This document shows, in pieces, positions 1 through 10,222 of a stretch of DNA of 64,000 nucleotides. The notes beneath the pieces were generated by a model. That model ran no database searches and was not told the DNA's origin. It worked only from the letters and a program-made list of their open reading frames with translations. The stretch comes from Larimichthys crocea. Its lineage: Eukaryota; Chordata; Actinopteri; Sciaenidae. The stretch spans positions 6,222,726 through 6,286,725 of the forward strand of contig NC_040033.1 of assembly GCF_000972845.2 (NCBI RefSeq). Reading direction: 5' to 3'. The translations under genes and the position numbers were made by a program. How positions within the stretch are numbered: the stretch's first letter is position 1; each line of letters begins with the position of its first letter.

Positions 1-234
1 TCTTCTTGTCTAACTCTTGAAAAGAAAGTGAATGATATCCCAAAGTGTCAAATTGTGGACAAATTGACCAGATGGGGCTAGATGAATAGTCGATGGGGTC
101 ACCAGAGTAACCACGACCAATTAGACAACATTTCCTGACAACTCCTCTAATAATTATCAAAGTATTTCAGTCTCAGCTAAAGTTGTTGACCAATTGATTG
201 ACATTTTCATCCACCCTTTCTTTCTTAAACGTAC
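1..234 (-). other. cadherin intron (partial, runs off the left edge)
   Basis: Read on the minus strand, this follows directly from the donor GTACGT at the end of the 295-bp cadherin exon. I translated it in mind looking for the next type II cadherin exon, which normally continues EC2, and saw no cadherin-like peptide. The next exon must therefore lie outside the window to the left. Confidence 0.7.
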
Positions 235-529
235 CAGTTGGACACATCTCAGGGATGCTGGACACGTAAGGTTCGTTCTGGAACTGGGGGACGTTGTCAT
301 TGATGTCCTGCACCTTGATGATGAACTCTGACTGGGGTTCCTCTGGTTCATTGGTCCACCTGTTGATAGCCTGGGCTTGAAGGACGTAGAAGGCCTTTTC
401 CTCACGGTCGAGCTTCTTCAGCGTGCGGATGTCACCGGAATACTCATCTATCTCAAAAACATCTCCGGCGCCTTCTCCTGATAATACGTACTTGATAGAA
501 AACTCGCCTCGGTCAGAATCAGATTTGAG
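235..529 (-). CDS. type II classical cadherin, coding exon 2 (end of EC1, start of EC2)
   Basis: This exon encodes the bulk of extracellular cadherin repeat 1 and the first residues of EC2 of a calcium-dependent adhesion molecule at the plasma membrane. Seen in the sequence: 98 codons plus one base (295 bp), starting [20 protein letters not shown], then [10 protein letters not shown], the LDREEKAF calcium-site motif, AQAIN where type I cadherins carry HAV, the EC1-EC2 calcium linker DINDNVPQF, and IPEMCPTG at the start of EC2. The acceptor is TTTTTGTAG and the donor is G/GTACGT. An exon of this length and phase is conserved in type II cadherins. The Cys in the EMCPTG stretch is unusual, since most type II members have Ser there. 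The paralogue is not resolved. From memory the FVPEE and IGQLKSD stretches across the exon junction resemble cadherin-19, while the centre resembles the CDH6/9/10 group. Confidence 0.93.
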
Positions 530-662
530 CTACAAAAAGAGGAGGGAGTATATCAAAGCTTGGTTTTTAAAAACAATTCTCTCAGTGGGAACCAGAAAAC
601 ATGCACTTTTAAAGGGAAGTACCGTATCAAGGACATGGAGGACATTCAATCTGAAGCGGTAC
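530..662 (-). other. 133-bp cadherin intron
   Basis: A phase-0 intron between the start-codon exon and the 295-bp exon. On the minus strand it begins GTACCG after the CAG codon and ends in a pyrimidine-rich run (CTCCCTCCTCTTTTTGTAG). Splicing it joins VIGQ to LKSD, which restores a continuous type II EC1 strand. Introns at this place are often kilobases long in vertebrates, so 133 bp is compact. Confidence 0.88.
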
Positions 663-908
663 CTGGCCAATAACGCGAGGAGTGGGATCTTCCTCGGGGA
701 CAAACAGCTGTTTCCAGATCCAGCCTCTCTTCAGGCGACGGTGCAGATGAGCGGACCCCTGGGCCAATTGTTGGGCTTCCAGACCCTGAGTACCTCTCAT
801 ATCGCTCAACACCCCGCCAGGAATCATGGAAAAGACCGTCACCATGGCCAACACACTCGACATGCTTATTTTTACTGTCCATTGGTGCATTTCCTCTACA
901 CTTCCCAT
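663..908 (-). CDS. type II classical cadherin, first coding exon (signal peptide, propeptide, start of EC1)
   Basis: Exactly 82 codons, phase 0 at its end. Residues ~10-32 form a signal peptide with a hydrophobic core (SVLAMVTVFSMI). Residues ~33-57 are a short propeptide. RLKR at 58-61 is a furin-type cleavage site. The mature protein starts G62-W-I-W, giving Trp2 and Trp4, the two docking tryptophans that define type II cadherins. KQLFVPEEDPTPRVIGQ follows and the donor is CAG/GTACCG. I chose Met1 over Met7 because its context is AACCATGG (A at -3, G at +4), whereas Met7 has C at +4. Either start keeps the signal peptide. The gene runs leftward, and EC2-EC5, the membrane segment and the catenin-binding tail lie outside the window. 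Confidence 0.92.
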
Positions 909-1042
909 GGTTAGCGGACAGAGGATCGAGGTATCACTGGTCCAGTGCTACCATTTCTTCATTCAACAACAGAGCAATTCATGATCCCGGCAGTGCTGTA
1001 TCCCATCTTCTTACGATGTGGTTTGTATGCACGCTCATGTCT
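909..1042 (-). other. 5' untranslated part of the cadherin start-codon exon
   Basis: Upstream of the ATG on the minus strand, the sequence reads back to a good acceptor (AACTTTTATTTCAG/AGACATG), so the exon probably spans 663-1042. This fits the usual type II cadherin layout, in which a noncoding first exon is spliced to the exon carrying the ATG. The acceptor is inferred from its motif only and no transcript supports it. Confidence 0.6.
934..1038 (-). promoter_or_regulatory. three short upstream ORFs in the cadherin leader
   Basis: Three ATGs precede the main start, and each opens a short ORF that closes before it: 1038-979 (19 codons plus stop), 1006-959 (15 codons plus stop; overlaps the first in another frame) and 954-934 (6 codons plus stop). 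If the leader exon begins at 1042, all three would be in the mRNA and could lower initiation at the main ATG, which has the strongest context of the four. The ORFs are seen directly; the effect on translation is inference. Confidence 0.5.
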
Positions 1043-1640
1043 CTGAAATAAAAGTTAACAATTTAATTAATGACTGCAGTGAGAAATTTCCAGCAGTGCA
1101 CAGAGATTACTGAAATCTGTAGCAGTTTAAGTATAAACGCAAAAATAAAGTGTGTAATTAAACAAAGCTTTAAATACACATGTGTATTTTGAGTCTTATA
1201 TTATAATTACAGAGCGACAATTAAAGACAGCCATCTATCTGAAATTCTAAGTGGATTTTTATTATATATAAAAGGCAAATCAAACTTAAAGAGTTTGCAT
1301 GCTGTGAATAAAAGATGACTGTCTTATGTATCACTGATTACTAAACAGGCTTACTTGTACCGTGGGGGGTGTTTCTGTAGTTGCTTGGGGGCCTGGGTAA
1401 AGACGGCAGAGCAACTTATTGGAAAACATAGACAGTACAGTTTGATTTACATATGTATAATATATGTATATATACTGTGTATTTAAATACTGTTTATTCA
1501 ATGAGTTAGCTGCAACACTGAACGCCACATGCAGTGGCAGAGAGTGTGCAGCAAATCAGTTATTTAAAAGTAAATCCATCTATTATCCAATATGTTTAAG
1601 GTAATTACTTCAAGTGTTTATGAAATAATTAACGTTTAAC
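1043..1640. other. AT-rich noncoding DNA, nothing recognised
   Basis: AT-rich sequence with poly-A/T tracts and a TATATA run near 1,460. The longest open frame (1,331-1,528, minus) has no recognisable domain. I see no repeat family or regulatory motif that I can support. Confidence 0.6.
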
Positions 1641-1647
1641 GCTAAAT

Positions 1648-1935
1648 TGTAACTGATTGGTCTTGGTCTCAAGAGCAGTCTTAAGAGCACTTTTAAAGGC
1701 CTCGTTCTCTTCTCAGAATCAAACACATTTTTACTCAGTCTTGTCTCGGACAAAGAAGGATTTTAGTTTAAGACCGGTCAAGACTACAACTTTGGGGATG
1801 AGGTAACCACCCGAAGAGTTTTTGTGAATATTAGCTACCTAAGTAGGCTACATACTGTCTGGTCTTGGTCTTGACTTGCTCTCAACCCCTCAAAGTCTTG
1901 GGCCGAGTGGATTTGATGAAGGGTTCTTGAGTTCA
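1648..1935. repeat. dispersed repeat, GTCTTGGTCT-type family, copy 1
   Basis: The stretch is dominated by variants of ggtcttggtctcaagagc and tggtcttggtcttgact, plus tcaaagtcttgggcc. The reverse-complement pattern (accaagacttg and similar) returns at 51,360-51,600. This purine/pyrimidine-biased motif recurs in many teleost genomes, so I call it a degenerate interspersed repeat. Its class is unknown to me. Confidence 0.5.
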
Positions 1936-1939
1936 TCTG

Positions 1940-4900
1940 ACGGGGCTGTGGGAATAGGTCTAACAATCAAGGTTGGGAACCATCGGTCTATATGAGCTCT
2001 TTGTTTTTCTCTGTCTGAAGACTTATGTCAGATCTAGTGCACAACAACAACTCAAATGTATAACAAATTCAAGCATGGAAACCAGATTGCATTTTACAAG
2101 ACAAACCCTTTGTCTGAACTCTCCCTTTTCTCTCTCTCTCCCTCTCTTTTGACTTGGCTGAACAGCCCTCTATTTTGAATTCAGACAAGGCCCTGTATTG
2201 TGTTTCAAAGAGTGATGGGGGGGGAGGTGCAGGACCTGAACACCATTCCTTAAGCATGACACTGCACTCTGCAGCTGACTAATGAAGACTTCTAATTAGA
2301 TCAGTGTCTCCCCAGACATGGAAAACAGAGACACACATGCCTCTGACAAACTATGAGTCGAATCGATGCACCAATTATTATGTGCACCGAGATTAGGGTC
2401 AAGAGTGTAAGGACAACGAAAAGTCAGACCAGACAGCAAATTAGTTAGGACAACACAAGGAAAGTTAGCAGACTTCAGAAATTGATTTTTTTTTTTTTTT
2501 TGTATACATGGATTAAACATGGCATCTTTTTCTTTTTCAGTAGCAACAATAACCATCCAGTGTCCACTCAACTCAAAAGATCTGCTGAAAAAAGAGCAGA
2601 CGTACCAAAAATGACCCATCACGGCTGAGTCATCCAGGCATATTTCACTCGTCTTTTCTCTTAGAAAATGATCAATTTCTCCTGTAAAATTTAGAATATA
2701 TCTACAGTATCCTCTTCTCTCAGCGTAGGTATGTTTGGATGTTCTTTCCTATCATTTCAGACTTCTGTCCTACAGACGCTTACCCTGAAAAGCAACACAA
2801 ATTATCTGTCGAGACGTGAAAACCCTGAACCGAGCTTTACTGCTCTCCAGTCAAGCAGCAAACCGTACTGCAGCACTCAGCGGGTTCGGTTGTTATTAAA
2901 GGTTAGAAGTCACAACAGTCATAATTCTAAACCATTTTAATAGAGTTTTTCTGACACTGTAATATCAGCACATAACATATACAGTCCCACAATGTGGATG
3001 CTTTAATCCAAAGTGCTGCACAGGAACACAAACGCACGCTTATTTAGCATGTGTGGTCCCGGTGGAAATTTAAAATATAGAGTATACCGCGGGAAGTTGT
3101 TCCAGCACTTGGAGTAGTTGCAGTATTAATGCTTTAACAGCTCATAATGTTCATGTTTAATCTTGTAAAAGTAAATTAGCCGTCAAGACCCATTTGTAAT
3201 GAGCTGGTAAAATCAATTACTGATGCGGGCGTTCATTTCTGAAATTCAATTTCGATAAAGAACGTGAATGAAAGCAGCGCGCGCGTGTGTTTGTGCTTAT
3301 GTATGTCTTTACAGGCCGTATTCATATCTCCGAGCGTTGCGGAGTGACATTCCAATTAGTGGCCAGTGAATCGTGAGCCGTTATGGTCTTTCATAGGGCT
3401 GCCAAGCACGTGCCCAAACCGAACGCCTTGAGCCAAAACCAGACAACAGCCCTCAATGATGTTACTCTGAGCAACAGCTCAGCTGCCAACATGCCAAGGA
3501 GTTTGCTTAAAAATCTTCCTGGGGGTATCAGCCTTTCACTGATGTGGCTGGAATAGTGCACAGGTCAACAGATGTTTAGGTGCCAATTAAACAAGATGGG
3601 CCTTTCTAGAAATATGTGATGAAATTCTGGGAAAATAATAGGTATGCCAAAAAAACTCCCAGCCCCGGGGTCTGTAAATAGCAAAAGGCATTAGGGAGCA
3701 AGTAAAACACATGTCCGTGTGTGACAGGTAACTTGATAGTGCTTGATAATAATGATGACCCTGCCAAAATACAATTTTAAAAATATCAAATGTAGTGATA
3801 GATCCGCTGCATATAAGCACTTTTTTTTTTAAAATACGGATCCTTCAGTTTTCATTACAGCTGTGTAAGTTCTGAGAAAAAAATCACAAGAAACTAAAAA
3901 AAAATATAAGAAACACCAATGAACTCTATGGTCAATTTTCTCCCTTTCAAAAGAAATTCTCATTTCTACATGACATGCAGTACATGCCCTGTGCCCTGAG
4001 GTTGACAGCCATTCATTACCTCTAATAGGCCTTCCTCCCATTTCCAGCAGACTTCCTGTAGCCTGTATGTACAGTACGCTACTCTACCACATGACAGAAT
4101 GACAAGGAGCTGCAGTCTCACAATGTTAAGCACTAGATGCGCTGAGACCGTCACTTTATTTTCCTATATGGTGATGTGTTCTAGCTAATAAAACGTCGCT
4201 CTGTTGTGTGGAAATGGTTCTGGGATGATGTTAAAAACGTGTCTAATGTGCCAACGCAAATGTTGAGGCGCGGCAATAAAGAAAAAGCAGCTTCCACTTG
4301 ACATTGCAGATGACACGATCAATATCAATATGCACCACCAGCACCAACTGCTACATGATGCTTTTTATATGAGTGTAAATCATGCTGTTTTTTCAGTCCT
4401 TGGACTTATTGAGGATAATTGAAAAAAGTAAAAAAGAAATGTGTGAAAAATATGAAAATGTGTAAAGCCAAGGATCTGAGCGTGCACAAACTTCTCACTT
4501 AACAACAACAATCTGCATTCTTGAAGAAAAATACATCTGTTAAGCCTTGCATCATTAAGATCATCCTTCCAAGACAAAATGTCCTTAATTGGTCATTTGG
4601 GAGCATATCATGGGATTTGTTGTTTACTGTTCAGCTCTGTAAAACAATACCACTGACATGTAGTTTGTGTTTCCTAAATCAGGACCTCATATGAGTCCAG
4701 AGACTAGAGCTAGAGCAACAGGGGAATGTCAAGCCATCATGTACTTGCAAATGAGTAATTTGTTTGATTTTATTATGTGCACAAGTGGAAATCGTTACTG
4801 TTTAGCAAGTGTCACGAATTTCCACTGACATTTATCAGAGATAAGGACTACATCCTATTATTTGTCTTCCTTTCTTTTTCGTTGAAAACAATTAACTGCT

Positions 4901-6090
4901 GAAAATTAATATACTCCAGGCAACTATCTATAAAGACTTAATTATGGTGATAAAAATAAGTTTGTGACAAAGTTCAAAATTAAGCTTTAAGGAATGTCAG
5001 GCAACACTCTCTCCTTAAAGGCCAAACTCAACTTTTTTATAGATTATGCTGCAATGTTCTGTCCTCCTCTGTCTTATTTCTTATGGGCCACATGGTGTTA
5101 GCTGTTTCCAGGCATTTCATTGTTTTGCCAAGGTTTTCCTCTCAGACACTGAGAATGTTGTGCAGTTGAAGATAGGGGGGGTATTTGTGCATCACTGTTT
5201 ACTGCCCTTGAATACGTGGACCAAAATAACAGATGAGTTATTTCACTGAGAACTTCTGAGAAGTCTGAAAATAACCACATAAAGACATCATGACCTGGAA
5301 ATTGTGGTTAGGGAGTATAGGGGTCATGTCTAGACGGTACCAGAACATCTGCAAACTCTCGCACATGCACACTTCGTTCACCACGGTACTGCTTGGTGCT
5401 ACAATCTTCGATAGCCACTTGTATTAAAAATATTCTTGTTTGAGCACTCCTACAAGGAAAAAAACCAAACATTTGGTGCTTTAAAATCTGCAAAAATTGG
5501 TATGTTTGACATTGGTGCTATTATTGAGTCTGGTAAGGCAGCAGAAAGAGCAACGAAGGCAGCATACTGAGTAGTTTGTGGTGAATGAATGGGTCAAACA
5601 GAGGACCAGGGCCATCGGCGGGGGCGTCGCAAGGCCTTGCGCGAACTTGCCGTGTGAGGGCCTTCGCATTGACACGCATGAGCACATATTCTGGTCCAAA
5701 TGCATGCAGGTATCCTGGTCTGTAGGGCAGAATTGTCTCTATCAGTCAGTTTCGGCAAACTCATTCACATTTTCTGAGAAAGAAAACGAGAAAGAAGGAC
5801 AGGCAAGACACAAAAGGCAGTTTCTACCCCTGCTGATTTCTTTCTTACGACACAAGCGCTTCATTGCCAGTCAAAATAATTTGAACTGTTGAACTGAAAC
5901 TGTTTCAGCTTCACTGTGTATGTGATCATGTGTAATCTCAGATCATTACACATAGCCTACGGTCACAGTCACATACATAAATCCATTTTAAATCTACTGC
6001 AGTGAGTAAAAATACGGTAATCATTACAGCAGGCGTGAGGCCCTATGTGAAGCCAAAAGGTAATGATGATATATTTTATGTTTAGACATG
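1940..6090. other. intergenic or intronic DNA with simple-sequence tracts
   Basis: No gene or transposon recognised. Contents include a CT-rich tract near 2,120-2,150, a poly-T run near 2,487-2,501, a small GCGCGCGTGTGTTTGTG alternating tract near 3,280, and AT-rich filler. The part at 3,180-3,520 is less AT-biased and free of low complexity and looks like a possible conserved noncoding block, but that is only an impression. Open frames here are short and unsupported. Confidence 0.5.
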
Positions 6091-6094
6091 TCTG

Positions 6095-6250
6095 TGAAGG
6101 TTCTCAGTCATCCAGGTGATCTTTGAGAAGAGCTCAGTCTGGGCCAACTAGACTTGGTTGTAGATCCATGAAGGGGTTTTACCTTCCAAGAGGCTTTCGT
6201 GGATCTACAACTAAGTCCAGTTGCCCCAGATTTGATCCTTCTCCAGGTAT
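6095..6250. mobile_element. fold-back (palindromic) MITE-like element
   Basis: The core is an imperfect inverted repeat. The 35-bp arm at 6,138-6,172 (tctgggccaactagacttgg...) pairs with the 35-bp arm at 6,196-6,230 (...agtccagttgccccaga), separated by ~23 bp. The left flank carries gaaggttctcagtcatccag, an end sequence I remember from widespread fish palindromic elements. The matching right end is degraded. The hairpin is seen directly; calling it a transposon is from memory. Confidence 0.6.
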
Positions 6251-7169
6251 TTGATTTGATTTTCAGTTTTCAGCTGCAGTTTGGTTAGGTTTACGCAATA
6301 AATTCGTTGGTCAAGTTTAGGAAAAAGTCACAGTAAAGGTTAATAAAAAGATCAACGTTGACAGCTTTCTGGCAGAAAACCCTAAAATCAAACTTCTCTC
6401 CAACAATGAACACAAATCTCACAAGAGTTTCGTAAGGCTAGGGTTATGATGTGGACAAGACCCTCAATAGTTGGTGAGCAAAGTGTTTTAATTAACAATA
6501 CAGAGGCCTCAACTCAAATGGTGAGAAAAACTTACAACCAAAACACACAATCACTTTGTTAAATCCGCTATAGCCAAAAGAAACATCATCATCCATTACA
6601 TCAGAAGGTACAACATCACTAAAAAGCCAGTAGCCATCTTCGAAAATGCAAGAAATGTGTGAAAAGTACCACTGAACTTGTGTACAGTTGGTGACAGTAT
6701 GAATTGCAGCCTTCCTGCTGCTGCTTTTATGTCGAAAAACCTCTTCTACCCTTTGTGTTCCTGTATACGTCCTTTTCTTGATAGCACATAAAATTGCATG
6801 TAATTATTCTCTGAGAAAAGATCTCCCCTTATGGGATGTAAAGTGTCCACGAACACACCCACCTGTTTGTGTGATGCTGCTGTCCCTCAAGCCACTTGTC
6901 ACCAACCGTCGTCAAGAGATCTCATCTCGGGGTGTAAAGAAACACAATCTGCTTGGCTAAATACCCTGGTACTGGAAAGCAATTCAGTCACCACAATGGC
7001 AAGAAGCGAATGCGCGTGGTTCTCACAATGCGTAATCTCCCTCCGCTCGACGACCTCCCCTTTTCTTCTTCTTCTCTCCCCTTTTCTGCCCTTCTCAAAC
7101 TTCCTGGAGAAGAACAAACACAGGCTCTATTGTCAAGGACTCACATCTGAACACTGCAGAACACTCAGG

Positions 7170-7620
7170 GCCTTCATCGCCATGCAAATAGTCATAGCCT
7201 AGACTTACAAATGGATTTCTATCTTTTCACCCTCTCTCGTTTTTTCCTCCCCAATTTCATGAACAATCCAGCGCTTATTAGAGGCGAGCTGGAGCACGGA
7301 GGAGATGGTAATTCATCCACTGTATCGCCACTATTTCTGCTACTGAGAGGAAGGCAACAGTCTGTTTTTTGACATTCAAGCCGAGGGAGCGTGTTGTCCC
7401 TGCATGCCTCGTCCTGATACGGTCACATTTAAAAATTGACCTGTCATGACACCCGATATGCAAAATTACTCTAGATGTTGTTTGTCCTCCACATTCTCCC
7501 GGTTGTTTACATGCGCTTGTAATCGGGGCTGCAGTGGTAAATAAGCGGAGGTTTCGACTCTGCCTCACCTCATCTACATTATCACAGGCCTTTGAGGGCT
7601 GAGATGGATGAGAAGATGGA
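7170..7620. promoter_or_regulatory. candidate conserved noncoding element
   Basis: The stretch lacks low-complexity runs and transposon motifs and has mixed composition. It holds short motifs typical of developmental enhancers: an octamer atgcaaat (7,182-7,189), acctgtcatgacac, tttacatgcgcttgtaatc and attatcacaggcctttgagg. It lies in the presumed long intron of a cadherin gene, where such enhancers are common. Conservation cannot be seen from one sequence, so this is inference. Confidence 0.3.
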
Positions 7621-9419
7621 CCTGCCTCAAAAAAACAATCTTGAATCAAACATGATCTATGGTCTACGGGGCTTATATCCTCAACAGAAACTGTTTTAAT
7701 GCTGTCTGTGCCTTATAGACAGCATCAGAAAACATTTAAATGTAGTTGTTGAGTAGAGTTAGCCCCTATATTAAAAGATCTATCAGACATTTTATAGCAG
7801 ATTTAAATTCAGTTGGATGTAGATTATGCTCTAAAATCTACGAGTTGTAACTTATATACGTTTTTTTTCTTCCATCTCACAGAATTGGTCTCTCCATCAC
7901 TCGACTCCAGGGTTGGTTGTGAAATCATTTTGTCTCTCTCTCTCTTCCTCCTTCATCTTCTTCTTCCGTCCTGAAGCTGTTGCACCTTCTTTACTTCCTC
8001 CATGTTTCACTGTCTACAATATTAAATCCTGCATTTTCCCTTCTCTCCTCTATAACTCTTCCTCCGAAAAAATAAAAACCCTTCACTTGAATGCTGTTAG
8101 TTGCAGTAATATTGGATTAACTTAGTGTCGGGGGAGCTGATAACGGGTTACATTCATGCTAATTTAAACTATAATACTGAGAATTGCAAAACTTGTTAAA
8201 ACAACACTACTGTTAGGACTTTAGGTACTTCTTCTAATTCTCTATGGAAAGCCAGTTAGGTCATTATTTGTCTCCTTTCCCCAGCCGCTCTGCTCAAGCA
8301 AATGCAGTGACTACCGTATGCTCCAGCAGGTAGAAACACCAGCTGGTGATATATTACATAAACTGTATATTAACAGATGTATCAACATCGAATGGCAGGA
8401 AAAAGGAGACAAATAATAACCTCATCGACTTTCCATATGTGTCTCTGTGTTAATTGTTCAGGTCTTGTTGCAAATGAACATATCAGAACAATCAAGTTTA
8501 TATTTTTGATTACTCACCTTTCACTCAAGATGCATATTTATCCAATTATAGTGATCCAGAGTGACTAATCACGTCAGCTTGTATGTTAGTAGCTAGGAGA
8601 GGAATATCATAATAGGAAGTTTGTGTTTGGATGTCAGTTAACTATTTCTTAATTATGTGTTATTATTGATTTCCCCCTTTCTTGATGATCTAACAACACA
8701 AGTGCTGGAAATTGGGGTGAAACATTTAAAACTTAACTAGCTAAATTTGCCGGTATTCGCAAGTCTATGTCGTGCAGTATTCGCTATGCCCACCCCCACA
8801 TTTGTGTTTATTGTAACCATTTCATTTGGATCTACATCACATTACTGAAGCTAAAGATCAAGATCATCAAGAGATGCCATGCTTTACAGACAAGTGTGAA
8901 AGTAGCAGATGTAAAACGGTCGATAGCATCACAACCCCCGCTAAATGTCTCATACAGAATTTGATACATTTGGCCCATTAACATTTGGAAAAGTCTAGAA
9001 GAACCACACAATTAAATCATTTTTATCCCTAATGAAATCACCAGAGGACTAAACCAGAAGTTAGCCAGTGGAAGTCTTTGGTGTGCTACGGCATTAGCAG
9101 TAACATTTCTCAGCAGGAGGTTAATTTATTTTTTATTTTTTCCTTTTACTGTGACTTGAAACTATGGCACATATCTAACTTACTTCCTACCCACTTCCTG
9201 GTCTTTACAGGAAAAACAAAACCGACGTTGTTAGAATTTACTACAGAAACTGCTCGAGGGAGACTTGTGCCAGAACAAAAGAGTAAAGCATCGTACACAG
9301 CGAGCTATGTAAACACTATTTCATTTACTTTGCACTTCAGCCCTGCTGGTAATTGTGATCACTCCAATTACCATTCTTTTAAGAGTTTGTCATTGTCGAG
9401 TCATTTTTGATTTGACGAC

Positions 9420-9800
9420 CAAATAACCTTTTGAATAAAACATCCAACGAGCCTTCATTACCTGTTTCTCGTAAACACGCTAACCTCCGAGGGCTAATTA
9501 CAAAACCCGAACAATGCTAATAGATTCAATAATTAGAGTGCGCTCGCGAGCTACCATAGTTGGGTTTAAATGTCTCCAAAGTGGCCTCACCAGCCTTCCC
9601 TCATCGCTTTGTGACAGGGTTGAATTTGTTATTTCGGAAGTTGAGATTAGTTCTCCCTGTGAACTCCACCGCTCCCGTTCTGATTCCATATCAAACAGAG
9701 AAATGTCAGGACCTGCACTGTGACATTTAAAACCCCCATTGTAGACCTTGTCTAATTGAGCCTCCCTCATTATAATGATGGAGTGTGGACCGAGCAGTGC
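9420..9800. promoter_or_regulatory. candidate conserved noncoding element
   Basis: Repeat-free, mixed-composition DNA with several TAAT-core homeodomain-like sites (gggctaattac, caataattag, tctaattgagc, cattataatgatgg). Both strands have short open frames of 69-90 codons that overlap each other, which argues for generally low stop density and not for coding. The function is inferred only. Confidence 0.3.
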
Positions 9801-10222
9801 AAAAGAACATCAGAGATAAAAAGCTATGGTTGGTTTTGGTGCCGGCAAAAATTATTTACATTCCCGCTGTCCTGTCCTCTCAGTGGATCCGACTATCTCT
9901 CAGTCCGCGGTGACATTTCAGGGCTGTCAAATAATGGGCACAGAGTAATGGTCAGCATATTTTCAACAAGATAAAGGTGAGTCTGGTCAAATCAGCATTC
10001 AACAGGATGTCATGTTGTCTAAATAATGCATGGTGTAATGCTGATATACTGCCTACTTATATCCTGTATTATTCACTATCAGTGGAGACATCACTCCCTT
10101 GACAGGAGGCACAAAGAGAAGACAATATGACTCTGACATTAAACTGATGATCTCACAGGCGCTGTTGTTCACATGTTTTCCCGCTATCGTGCTCCCCTGA
10201 TTAATGTTTTTGAATATGCCTC

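Larger units (their letters stand above)
6255..10222. other. noncoding DNA without recognised repeats
   Basis: No gene supported. Two parts are relatively GC-balanced and repeat-free and are listed separately as possible regulatory blocks (7,170-7,620 and 9,420-9,800). A minus-strand open frame of 123 codons at 7,278-7,649 has no domain and falls inside the first of these. A CT-rich tract lies near 7,925-7,970. The rest is ordinary AT-rich DNA. Confidence 0.5.

Noticed and set aside
423..914. 163-codon plus-strand open frame over the cadherin exons
   Set aside because: It is antisense to the real cadherin exons, runs through both exons and the intron, and has no similarity to any family I know.
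7278..7649. 123-codon minus-strand frame
   Set aside because: No domain or plausible splice sites. It lies in GC-balanced DNA where stops are rarer; a noncoding element is more likely.
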